A stretch of 5,428 nucleotides of DNA from Chloroflexota bacterium (GCA_003250455.1 QKGK01000276.1:1-5428); one strand, 5' to 3'. Positions 1 through 5,428 are shown, counted from the stretch's first letter. Notes: generated by a model not told the origin, from the sequence alone. Translations and numbers: made by a program.

Positions 1-498
1 CCTGTAGATGTGAATGCCGCTGTACATCGGGGTACGCCCCTCTTCATTCAGAATTGCAGCTTTATATTCAAGGATTAATACGCGCAGCGCCGGGGTCATC
101 TTCGCTTTCAGCGCATCCAGTTCAGCCCGCTGCCGGTCGATAAACTCCTGATCGACTGCCCAGATATCGATCTTCCACGGACGTCCCCAATCCCCCACAT
201 CAATCACCGGCTTGATGTAGCGGCCATCTTTAATTGGCCCCGCCCCCAGGTTTAGAAAATTGACCCGCACCACCGGGTGATGTTCCGCCAGATAGGTGAC
301 GACTTCAAACAGCTGGCGCGGCGTGGCTGGCGGCAGGTGGAGGTCAATATCCGGGTAGGCCATTACATCCAGGTAATAGCTGCCGGTCGGGGTGAGAGGG
401 CCGATTCCCCGGCATAGTTCCGCCAACCGGATGGTATCTAGCAATTCATCCGCTTCCAGCTTTAATTTTGCCGCTCGTTCCAAAGGAGTCAAAGCCAT
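1..498 (-). CDS. Putative nucleotidyltransferase-fold protein, 3' end outside window
   Basis: The frame is open from an ATG at 498-496 to the left edge, giving 166 residues (MALTPLERAAKL... to ...GIHIYR) with no stop, so the C-terminus is missing. Seen: residues 39-53 read G-S-Y-Y-L-D-V-M-A-Y-P-D-I-D-L, which matches the G-S ... D-x-D pattern of the polymerase-beta-like nucleotidyltransferase fold. D50 and D52 would be the first two metal ligands, and D111 in the strand WKIDIW would be the third. A charged helix (residues 5-30) precedes the motif. Family members transfer nucleotides to small molecules, proteins or RNA; the substrate cannot be told here. No other in-frame ATG lies upstream before a TAA near 545, so this start is well supported, although no Shine-Dalgarno sequence is visible. 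The neighbour upstream is the two-propeller lipoprotein, separated by a repeat element, so an independent transcript is likely. The coding assignment is strong; the fold assignment is by motif only. Confidence 0.72.
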   Translation of the reverse strand, partial: MALTPLERAAKLKLEADELLDTIRLAELCRGIGPLTPTGSYYLDVMAYPDIDLHLPPATPRQLFEVVTYLAEHHPVVRVNFLNLGAGPIKDGRYIKPVIDVGDWGRPWKIDIWAVDQEFIDRQRAELDALKAKMTPALRVLILEYKAAILNEEGRTPMYSGIHIYR

Positions 499-504
499 AA
501 CCTG

Positions 505-510
505 ATTATA
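505..510 (-). promoter_or_regulatory. Candidate -10 box (TATAAT) next to a start codon, possible leaderless promoter
   Basis: A perfect TATAAT on the minus strand ends 6 nt before the ATG at 498. A transcript starting about 7 nt past the box would begin at or next to the A of the ATG, giving a leaderless mRNA. This agrees with the lack of a Shine-Dalgarno sequence. No TTGACA-like -35 is seen 16-18 nt upstream (that stretch reads CATCC-like). The box may be chance, but its position is that of known leaderless promoters in some bacteria. Confidence 0.35.
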
Positions 511-552
511 CGCCTTTTCCGTGGCCAGGATGGCCTCGCGTTTTTATATACC

Positions 553-632
553 GGGATTGCTTCGCTGCGTTCGCAATGACGTAGATATAAATTGATTGTC
601 ATTGTGAACGAGCTCAGCGAGGGAAGCAATTT
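553..632. repeat. Imperfect palindromic repeat pair (REP/MITE-like), long hairpin
   Basis: Two inverted copies of one repeat fill most of the 145-nt gap between the lipoprotein and the nucleotidyltransferase gene. The left arm is 555-580 (GATTGCTTCGCTGCGTTCGC then AATGAC). The right arm is 598-630 (GTCATTGTGAACGAGC... ending GAAGCAAT). They pair through ATTGCTTC/GAAGCAAT, GCTG/CAGC, CGTTC/GAACG and CAATGAC/GTCATTG, about 24 bp. There is one mismatch and two 4-nt bulges, both from extra bases in the right arm. The 17-nt loop (581-597) is AT-rich. The core resembles the ATTGCGAGCGAAGCGAAGCAATC-type intergenic repeats that occur in many copies in various environmental bacterial genomes. No transposase is encoded nearby. 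The hairpin starts 13 nt past the lipoprotein stop codon and may protect or end that mRNA, but no U-tract follows, so it is not a standard intrinsic terminator. Confidence 0.75.
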
Positions 633-643
633 CTGCTGCCGCG

Positions 644-2716
644 CTATTCCTCTGTATCCACCCAATCTGCCCAGTAATTATTTCCCTCACTGGTCAGTTG
701 CACGACCTCGCTGCCGTCTGAGCGCATGCGGTAGATCTGGTATTTGCCGCTGCGGTTGGACTGGAACAGGATGTACGCTCCATCCGGCGACCAGGCCGGG
801 TCTTCGCTGACCGCTCCTTCGTAGGTAAGCTGCTGCTCGCCGCTGCCATCTGCGTTGATCACAAAGACCTGCCGCTGCCTGCCCGTCCCGGCCATAAAAG
901 CGATCTGCTCCCCATCCGGCGACCAGGCAGGGAAGAAGTCCATGCGATCGTTCTCGGTCAGGCGGCGGATATTCCCTCCGTTTGCATTTGCCAGATACAA
1001 TTCCACATTCCCATCCCGGTTGGAGGCGAACACGATCTGGCTTCCATCCGGCGACCAGTCCGCCCAAAAGCCGTCCTCGATGAGCACTTCCATACCGCTG
1101 CCGTCCGCCTGGAGCAGGTAGATGTTGCCCTCAAAATTGAACTCATCGTCAAAGGTCAGCGCTTCCCCGTCCGGCCGCCAGGCCGGGTGGTGGGCGGATA
1201 CCATGCCGGGTGCCAGCAGACGCACTTCGCTCCCGTCCGGTCCGATCTGATACAGATGGAACTGACAATCCGGGAAACACGCTCCGGCATTAGGGTCATC
1301 CCGGTCGCTGATAAATACGATCTGCCTGCCATCCGGTGACCAGGCCGGGGCGCTGTCCTCAATCTGATTGATGGTCAGGCGCGTCTGCCCGCTGCCGTCC
1401 GGCTGCATAGTGTACAGCTCGGCATTGCCTTCCCGCTCGGAATAGAATACGATCTGCCCACGCAGTTCGCTGCCTACCGGGTGGCGCAGAGTATTCAACC
1501 ACACCTGCGCGCCTCCCCTAAATCTGCCAACAACCAGGTCCAGGTCGCCATCGCCATCCAGGTCTCCCAGCGCCGGCTTACCGCTGGCATCGGCGCTTTC
1601 CCCCAGGCGCAGCCCGTTGTCCGTGAAGTGACCACTCCCGTCATTCAACCAGACCTCATTCGGCAGGTCCATATTGGTGACAACCATGTCCAGATCCCCG
1701 TCCAGGTCCAGGTCTCCAACTGCCAGGTCTGCCCCCAGTGTCGGGTTAAGCTGCTGACCGCTGTCGGTGAACTGACCGCTACCATCATTGAAGAACACCC
1801 GGCTGGGATAGCTGCCTGTATCCCGGAAGCCATTCGCCACAACAGCATCCAGGTCCCCATCCGCATCCACATCTGCCAGGGAAATCCCCCCCAAAGTCGC
1901 TTCCGGATCATCCAAATGCCACCCTTCAGACAGTTGACCCCCATCATTCAAAAAGACCACATAGCCGTTCCCCCAGCGTTTGCCAAAATAATCGTCATCG
2001 CCATCGCCGTCCAGGTCGCCCCAGGCAATCGTCTCTTCCATCAAGGCCAGCCCGCTGTCGGAGAAATACCCCGCACCGTCGTTAAGATAGACCTTATCAG
2101 CCAGACCGTTGGGGGAATAGTAGACCACGTGTACATCCGGTGCGCCGTCGGTATTCAGGTCCACCAGGTTCATGTCCGAAGCGCTGATCCTGGCATCGCC
2201 AAAGTCGTTTTGGCTGGGGGTAAAATCCCCGCTGCCGTCATTCAGGTACAACTGGCTGGGGGAAACAAACTGGTGGCAGACGATAAAGGCATCCAGGTCG
2301 CCATCCGCATCGAAATCTGCCAGGGCAGCGCCGTGCCCGTATTTGGTCAGCTGCTGGCCGGTATTCACAAAAGTGCCACCGCCGTCATTCAGCCAGACCC
2401 CTGCGGGGTTCTTCATCGGGTTGGCAAAGACCGCATCCAGGTCGCCATCCCCATCCAGATCACCCAGGACAACCTGAAAGGTTTCCGGCGAGACGAACGT
2501 CTGCCCGGTATCGAACAGTTCAAAAGCCGGTGCTGGTGCGGTTGGTTCAGGGGGCTTGGTTGGGAGGACTGTTGCGGTCGGTTCGGGGGGAAAGGTAGGG
2601 GCAGTGGTTTGGGTAAGCGCAGCCGGTTCAGCCGCCGCTGGCAGGTTGGCGGAACAGGCTGACAGGATGATCAGCAGCAGCAAAACAAAAAACGTGTGCA
2701 ATCCGGATCTCATCAT
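644..2716 (-). CDS. Lipoprotein with FG-GAP/VCBS propeller fused to TolB-like WD40 propeller
   Basis: A 690-residue, probably surface-anchored lipoprotein. Residues 1-20 are a lipoprotein signal peptide with lipobox L18-S-A-C21. Residues 22-64 are a Pro/Thr/Ala-rich linker. Residues 66-411 hold seven FG-GAP/VCBS repeats, each with a D-x-D-x-D-G calcium loop (GDLDGDGDLD type) starting at 85, 133, 185, 233, 281, 334 and 384, and an LNDG(S/G)G-F strand; seven repeats fit one closed integrin-alpha-like propeller. Residues 418-690 form a six-blade TolB-like (PD40) propeller with W-S/R-P-D-G motifs at 459, 513, 554, 598 and 642; the final YWADW strand may close against the first QIVFYS strand. Such domains usually mediate protein or ligand binding; no catalytic residues are seen, and the partner is unknown. 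Blade 2 of the second propeller has a C480-FPD-C484 loop. The gene starts ATGATG; AGGAGG lies 1 nt before the first ATG and 4 nt before the second, so the true start may be 2713. It stands apart from the gene pair upstream by 90 nt. Confidence 0.93.
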   Translation of the reverse strand: MMRSGLHTFFVLLLLIILSACSANLPAAAEPAALTQTTAPTFPPEPTATVLPTKPPEPTAPAPAFELFDTGQTFVSPETFQVVLGDLDGDGDLDAVFANPMKNPAGVWLNDGGGTFVNTGQQLTKYGHGAALADFDADGDLDAFIVCHQFVSPSQLYLNDGSGDFTPSQNDFGDARISASDMNLVDLNTDGAPDVHVVYYSPNGLADKVYLNDGAGYFSDSGLALMEETIAWGDLDGDGDDDYFGKRWGNGYVVFLNDGGQLSEGWHLDDPEATLGGISLADVDADGDLDAVVANGFRDTGSYPSRVFFNDGSGQFTDSGQQLNPTLGADLAVGDLDLDGDLDMVVTNMDLPNEVWLNDGSGHFTDNGLRLGESADASGKPALGDLDGDGDLDLVVGRFRGGAQVWLNTLRHPVGSELRGQIVFYSEREGNAELYTMQPDGSGQTRLTINQIEDSAPAWSPDGRQIVFISDRDDPNAGACFPDCQFHLYQIGPDGSEVRLLAPGMVSAHHPAWRPDGEALTFDDEFNFEGNIYLLQADGSGMEVLIEDGFWADWSPDGSQIVFASNRDGNVELYLANANGGNIRRLTENDRMDFFPAWSPDGEQIAFMAGTGRQRQVFVINADGSGEQQLTYEGAVSEDPAWSPDGAYILFQSNRSGKYQIYRMRSDGSEVVQLTSEGNNYWADWVDTEE
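647..1465 (-). repeat. Six TolB-like PD40 blades (protein repeat region)
   Basis: Residues 418-690 of the lipoprotein repeat a unit of about 40-55 residues: (A/D)W(S/R)PDG-x-x-I-x-F-x-S-x-R-x-G, then a strand ending in LY, then DGSG and x-LT. The repeat is also visible in the DNA: CCATCCGGCGACCAG or a near copy recurs near 781, 913, 1047 and 1329, with a more diverged copy near 1167. Similarity is highest in the codons for WSPDG, which suggests duplication inside the gene or conversion among blades. Confidence 0.85.
1484..2521 (-). repeat. Seven FG-GAP/VCBS repeats (protein repeat region)
   Basis: Residues 66-411 of the lipoprotein. The calcium-loop motifs are spaced 48, 52, 48, 48, 53 and 50 residues apart, a regular blade length. 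Repeat 3 is the most diverged (VDLNTDGAPD, with Asn for the second Asp). Repeats 1 and 7 share the identical GDLDGDGDLD. The codons for this motif give recurring CCAGGTC(G/C)CCATC-type DNA near 2437, 2294, 2008, 1850, 1691 and 1550. Confidence 0.88.
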
Positions 2717-2717
2717 T

Positions 2718-2723
2718 CCTCCT
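2718..2723 (-). promoter_or_regulatory. Shine-Dalgarno AGGAGG before the lipoprotein gene
   Basis: A perfect AGGAGG is followed by a single A and then ATGATG. The first ATG is only 1 nt away, too close for efficient initiation. The second is 4 nt away, which is short but workable. This favours the second ATG (2713-2711) as the start, making a 689-residue precursor that begins MRSG. Confidence 0.7.
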
Positions 2724-2748
2724 CAAGAATACCCGTACTCACACATTC

Positions 2749-2754
2749 ATTGTA
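2749..2754 (-). promoter_or_regulatory. Weak candidate -10 box (TACAAT) for the lipoprotein gene
   Basis: TACAAT on the minus strand would place the transcript start near 2742 and leave a leader of about 26 nt containing the Shine-Dalgarno site. No convincing -35 is seen at 16-18 nt. A separate promoter is plausible because 90 nt divide this gene from the YdeI-like gene, but read-through from upstream is equally possible. Confidence 0.25.
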
Positions 2755-2806
2755 CAGAGCTATTGCCCCCGCCAGATTAAAACAATTTTAGACTTTCCGC
2801 AAAAGC

Positions 2807-3370
2807 TCAGAAATACTTGTCGATGCCCCCAAAGCCGATCTGCTTGTTCTGCCCGGTCTTTTTGATGAAGTTCGCCAGCCGCTTGTGGAATTCTTCCGGG
2901 CGGGCGCGGGCGTCGTCAATGTACGCCACCCGGATGCGCCGGTAAACCGGGGAGAACGCCTGGTAGTGCTGCCAGGCTTCGGGATTCTCCCGGATGGCGT
3001 CCAGGATGTCCTCCGGGAAGACGAATTCTTCCTCCAGCATCGGCTGGACCCCCGGCAGCACCGATGGATGGATCAGGTCGTGTTCGGCCAGCCAGCGCAG
3101 GCGTTCCTTGTTCTGCTGGGAGTAACTGCTTTTGGGGTTGCGCGGCGTATAGCGCTGCACAGCTGATTCTGCGTCCAGCTTTTTGACCGTACTATCGATC
3201 CAGCCGAAGCACAGGGCTTCTTCAACCGCATCGTTATACAGCAGGCGCGGCCTGCCGGAAGCCTTGTTGGGGTTCACCAGCCAGATCTCCGCCGCGGTCT
3301 GGAAATTGGCCGCCAGCCAGGCGCGCCACGCTTCCCGCGTATGTACGTAAAGTGTCTCGCCGATCTCCAT
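2807..3370 (-). CDS. YdeI/OmdA-family protein
   Basis: A soluble 187-residue protein of the YdeI/OmpD-associated (OmdA) family. Seen: the N-terminal W-x-x-W-L region (residues 15-30), the family signature EALCFGWIDS (51-60), then YTPRNPKSSYS (74-84), and a C-terminal helical part HYQAFSPVYRRIRVAYIDDA...RLANFIKKTGQ (135-174) ending in GGIDKYF. This is close to full family length. Family members are linked in the literature to stress or antimicrobial-peptide tolerance, but the biochemical role is not settled and nothing here fixes it. The frame stays open upstream to 3427, but the ATG at 3370 is chosen because it shares its A with the stop codon of the preceding membrane gene (TGATG) and because the family homology begins just after it. 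GAGGG lies 3 nt before the ATG, a weak ribosome site, so translation is probably coupled to the upstream gene. No hairpin-plus-T terminator is seen after its stop. Confidence 0.92.
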   Translation of the reverse strand: MEIGETLYVHTREAWRAWLAANFQTAAEIWLVNPNKASGRPRLLYNDAVEEALCFGWIDSTVKKLDAESAVQRYTPRNPKSSYSQQNKERLRWLAEHDLIHPSVLPGVQPMLEEEFVFPEDILDAIRENPEAWQHYQAFSPVYRRIRVAYIDDARARPEEFHKRLANFIKKTGQNKQIGFGGIDKYF

Positions 3371-3930
3371 CAGCCCTCGGCGACCAAATTTCTGGCATGC
3401 CGGTAGACCAGGGGGGCTGCCACCCAATAGGCAATCCCCACGAGGAACAAGATGGCGCTGTAGGAGCCGCCGGTCTTCAGGCCGAGGACCAGCGCAAACG
3501 CCCCCACCGCTACCACCACGGCCAGGGCGGTATATACTTTGGTGCGGTGCAGCCAGGCATACGGCAGAAAGTGCACCCCGCCCAAACCGGCCATTACCAC
3601 CGGGACCTGCCCCGGGTTGATGTTATAGACCACGATCAAAAATGGGATTGCCAGCGCCTGGGAGATAGCCATAAAGGCAGAAAGATCCTTGAGCGGGTTC
3701 TCTGCAGACATGCGGGCCGTGCCCATGCGCTTCTCCAGCCACAGGGCCAGCGGCAGGGCCACACCTCCCTGGAACATGACCAGCAAAGCCGAAGTTTCGC
3801 GCGGCAGGGTTAACGACAAAACCCCCACCAGGATAAAGGTAGCCCCGTAGCAGATCAGGAAGGGCGCTCCTCCTGCTGAACTGGCGCTGACCTCGTTAAG
3901 GGCGCGGTCAAAGCTATAATTTCCCATCAT
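3370..3930 (-). CDS. Six-helix integral membrane protein, DUF7010-like
   Basis: A 186-residue, very hydrophobic protein with about six predicted membrane segments (roughly residues 21-42, 47-65, 84-104, 107-125, 131-151 and 157-176) and no signal peptide. The pattern GG-x-x-x-P-L in segment 2, the loop with ENPL (77-80), and GGVHFLPYAWLHRTKVY (117-133) recall the DUF7010 family of small bacterial membrane proteins. That match is from memory and is moderate. No transport or catalytic motif is evident, so no function is proposed. The gene begins ATGATG; AAAGGA sits 4 nt before the first and 7 nt before the second ATG, so 3927 is also a possible start. The stop overlaps the start of the YdeI-family gene by 1 nt, implying the two are co-expressed and may work together at the membrane. 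A good promoter lies 54 nt upstream. Confidence 0.85.
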   Translation of the reverse strand: MMGNYSFDRALNEVSASSAGGAPFLICYGATFILVGVLSLTLPRETSALLVMFQGGVALPLALWLEKRMGTARMSAENPLKDLSAFMAISQALAIPFLIVVYNINPGQVPVVMAGLGGVHFLPYAWLHRTKVYTALAVVVAVGAFALVLGLKTGGSYSAILFLVGIAYWVAAPLVYRHARNLVAEG

Positions 3931-3961
3931 CTCATCCTTTCCTTAATCAATCAATAAATCA

Positions 3962-3974
3962 GACAAGAATTGTC
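3962..3974. promoter_or_regulatory. Inverted repeat, candidate operator
   Basis: GACAAGAATTGTC is a perfect 5-bp inverted repeat around a 3-nt centre. It lies about 10 nt past the -10 box, at roughly +4 to +16 of the expected transcript, a usual place for a repressor to block initiation. No regulator gene is present in the window, and a 13-bp palindrome can arise by chance in AT-rich DNA. Confidence 0.35.
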
Positions 3975-3983
3975 CTATATTGG

Positions 3984-4010
3984 ATTATAAACCATAACCA
4001 TACATTTCAA
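3984..4010 (-). promoter_or_regulatory. Sigma70-type promoter for the membrane protein/YdeI pair
   Basis: On the minus strand TTGAAA (4010-4005) is followed after 15 nt by a perfect TATAAT (3989-3984). The spacing is 2 nt short of the 17-nt optimum, which may weaken it or make it depend on a factor; shifting the -35 to TTTTGA gives 17 nt but a poorer hexamer. The expected start near 3977 gives a leader of about 47 nt. The DNA is notably AT-rich compared with the genes on both sides. Confidence 0.6.
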
Positions 4011-4032
4011 AAAACGCACGTTCAGGGCGTTT
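4009..4032 (-). terminator. Weak intrinsic terminator of the DUF885 gene
   Basis: On the minus strand AAACGC (4032-4027) can pair with GCGTTT (4017-4012) around a 9-nt loop that contains the TGA stop codon, and the second arm runs into six T residues (4014-4009). The stem is short (6 bp with only three G-C pairs), so termination is probably partial. The T-tract runs into the -35 element of the next promoter. Confidence 0.35.
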
Positions 4033-5428
4033 GCTGCGCTACCCAGGTGTCGACCACCTCTTCCAGCGTGGGCAGGGGCATGCTGCCATTGCCCAGCACC
4101 ACGTTGTGGAACTGGCGCAGGTCGAAGGATTCGCCCAACGCCTCATGGGCTTTCTCCCGTATGCGCATGATCTCGATCTTGCCGACCAGGTAAGCGGTGG
4201 CCTGCCCCGGATAGCTGATATAGCGCACGACCTCGTTCTGCACCATACCGCGCGGCAGTCCGGTGTTCTCCACCATGTAATCCACCGCCTGCTCGAAGCT
4301 CCAGCCCATCGCGTGGATGCCGGTATCCACCACCATGCGGGCGGCTCGCAGGGCTTCAAACTGCAAACGCCCCAGGTCTCCGGCCGGGTCATCGGCATAC
4401 CAGCCCATCTCCCAGGCCAGGTATTCGGCATACAGCCCCCAGCCTTCGGCGTACCCGGTAAAGATCATCAGATGCCGGAAGAAAGGCAGGTTCCCCAGTT
4501 TGGGACTCATGATCTGGAAGTGATGTCCCGGAATGCCTTCATGGTAAGCGACTGTCTTGATCTTGAAGATCGCCTGGCTGCCGCCGGTATAGGCAAAGAA
4601 CTTGCCCGGGCGGGTGCCATCCAGCGAACCGGCCGAGTAGTAGTTCCCGGCATTGCCGCCGACCACCTCCAGCTTGCCCTCCGGCCGCTGGTCAAAATAG
4701 CCGCCCACCTGCTCATCCGCCAGGGAGAGCACGCGCTCGTACTCCTGCGCAATCGCCTCCCCGGAAAGCGAGCCGTTATCGGCTTCCAGTTCATTGAACA
4801 GGGCCGGGAAATCCTGGGAGGTATCGTAGCCCAGGACTTCAAACCGCTGGCGCATTTCCCCGGCGATCCGTTCGGTCTCTGCTATCCCCTGTGCGTGGAT
4901 ATCATCAGCGGTCAGGAATGAGGTGGTGTAGTAATGCAGCAGCCAGTTGTAATAGTCTGCCCCGCCCGCATACGCTGAGAGCCCAATCACTTCCGGCGCC
5001 TGAGCCTGCAGTGTGGACAGGGTGCCGTCCAGCCGCTCGAAGGCCGGGAAGACCTCCTCGTTGAGTGCTGTGGTCAGTTCTTCTTCCAGGGCGGTGCGGG
5101 TGGCTTCGTCCAGGCCGTCAATATCAGCCGTCTTGGCATGGAACACGGCGCGCAGCGGAGAGGCATTGGCGTTATACCCCAGGTAATTCTTGAGGTCGCT
5201 GCGTCCATATTCGATCACCATGCGCGGCGCAATGAACCCGGCCGCCGCCTGCGCTTCCAGCCGCTCGATGAGCTGATCGACCTTTTCGTCCAGCAAATGG
5301 ATGCGGGCGACATACCCCTCCGCATCTGCCGGGGTGTTCAGCGGGTGCGACTCGGTGAAGAACATGATGAAAAGCTGCGGGTAGCTGCGCACGCTCAGCG
5401 GGGAGACCAGATATTCCAAATCGGCATA
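4022..5428 (-). CDS. DUF885-family putative zinc metallohydrolase, 5' end outside window
   Basis: The frame is open to the right edge, giving the last 468 residues; the TTG at 5419 is only an in-frame leucine, not a likely start. DUF885 proteins are usually about 550-600 residues, often exported, so roughly 100 or more N-terminal residues are missing. Numbering from the first visible codon: YHEGIPGHHFQ at 295-305 is the conserved HE-x-x-PGH zinc-site signature, and GYAEGWGLYAE at 325-335 supplies glutamates for a third ligand, in the manner of gluzincin peptidases. The C-terminal block YPGQATAYLVGKIEI (406-420) and FHNVVLGNGSMPLPTLEE (440-457) is typical and intact, so the family call is strong. 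The family is regarded as hydrolytic, probably peptidase-like; the substrate is unknown. It ends 91 nt before the membrane-protein gene, which has its own promoter, so it is probably a separate unit. Confidence 0.93.
   Translation of the reverse strand, partial: YADLEYLVSPLSVRSYPQLFIMFFTESHPLNTPADAEGYVARIHLLDEKVDQLIERLEAQAAAGFIAPRMVIEYGRSDLKNYLGYNANASPLRAVFHAKTADIDGLDEATRTALEEELTTALNEEVFPAFERLDGTLSTLQAQAPEVIGLSAYAGGADYYNWLLHYYTTSFLTADDIHAQGIAETERIAGEMRQRFEVLGYDTSQDFPALFNELEADNGSLSGEAIAQEYERVLSLADEQVGGYFDQRPEGKLEVVGGNAGNYYSAGSLDGTRPGKFFAYTGGSQAIFKIKTVAYHEGIPGHHFQIMSPKLGNLPFFRHLMIFTGYAEGWGLYAEYLAWEMGWYADDPAGDLGRLQFEALRAARMVVDTGIHAMGWSFEQAVDYMVENTGLPRGMVQNEVVRYISYPGQATAYLVGKIEIMRIREKAHEALGESFDLRQFHNVVLGNGSMPLPTLEEVVDTWVAQQTP

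Noticed and set aside
521..533. A small palindrome GGCCAGGATGGCC upstream of the nucleotidyltransferase gene
   Set aside because: It has only 4-bp GGCC arms, which is expected by chance in GC-rich DNA; no T-tract follows, and its place upstream of the -10 is not informative alone.
592..810. A 72-codon plus-strand frame beginning in the intergenic repeat
   Set aside because: It starts in the palindromic repeat and runs antisense into the lipoprotein gene. No ribosome site and no family resemblance.
687..1067. A 126-codon minus-strand frame inside the TolB-like region
   Set aside because: It is the frame-shifted reading of the PD40 repeats (repeating LVAGW from the WSPDG codons), not a separate gene.
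1481..2662. A 393-codon open frame on the plus strand opposite the FG-GAP repeats
   Set aside because: It is the antisense of regularly repeated Asp/Gly-rich codons, which gives stop-free His/Val/Ile/Gln-rich nonsense with period equal to the blades. It has no ribosome site or recognisable domain.
2757..2806. A possible terminator after the YdeI-family gene
   Set aside because: Only 4-5 bp stems such as TAAAA/TTTTA or CTTT/AAAG can form, with no U-tract after a stable hairpin.
3371..3427. An upstream start for the YdeI-family gene giving 19 extra residues
   Set aside because: The extension overlaps the membrane gene in another frame and lacks family similarity. The TGATG overlap marks the natural start.
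4031..4921. A 296-codon open frame on the plus strand opposite the DUF885 gene
   Set aside because: It lies wholly inside a gene with strong family motifs, and its product has no coherent domain or hydrophobic pattern. It is an effect of GC-rich codon use.
1..5428. A CRISPR array, toxin-antitoxin pair, phage, secretion or defence system
   Set aside because: No spaced direct repeats, signature enzymes or small paired genes are present. The recurring DNA at 781-1340 and 1550-2440 is coding repeat within propellers.

Overview
The window is a compact stretch of chromosome with five protein genes, all on the minus strand, so the order of transcription runs from high to low coordinates. The likely source is a member of the Chloroflexota, perhaps an Anaerolineae-like bacterium, often known only from metagenomes. 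This is an inference from three things: a lipoprotein with a Pro/Thr/Ala-rich linker feeding beta-propeller repeats, a paired copy of the ATTGCGAACGCAGCGAAGCAAT-type palindromic repeat, and the moderately GC-rich coding style. No rRNA, tRNA or phylogenetic marker is present, so the assignment is tentative.

Layout in the direction of transcription. (1) 5428-4022: the C-terminal 468 residues of a DUF885-family putative zinc metallohydrolase; its N-terminus is outside the window. (2) 4032-3962: a dense control region in which a weak terminator of the DUF885 gene abuts a good sigma70-type promoter that carries a small inverted repeat just downstream of its -10 box. (3) 3930-3370: a six-helix integral membrane protein resembling DUF7010. 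(4) 3370-2807: a YdeI/OmdA-family protein joined to the membrane gene by a TGATG stop/start overlap, so these two form a translationally coupled pair. (5) 2716-644: a 690-residue lipoprotein with two propellers in tandem, a seven-repeat FG-GAP/VCBS domain followed by a six-blade TolB-like domain. (6) 632-553: an imperfect palindromic repeat pair that folds into a long hairpin right after the lipoprotein stop codon. (7) 498-1: the N-terminal 166 residues of a probable nucleotidyltransferase-fold protein, running off the left edge and preceded by a TATAAT box only 6 nt from its ATG.

The genes do not make up an obvious pathway. The only firm functional unit is the membrane protein/YdeI pair. I found no CRISPR array, toxin-antitoxin pair, phage gene, transposase or defence system. 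The notable points are the two-propeller lipoprotein, the repeat element, a possible leaderless start and the overlapping terminator/promoter/operator arrangement.
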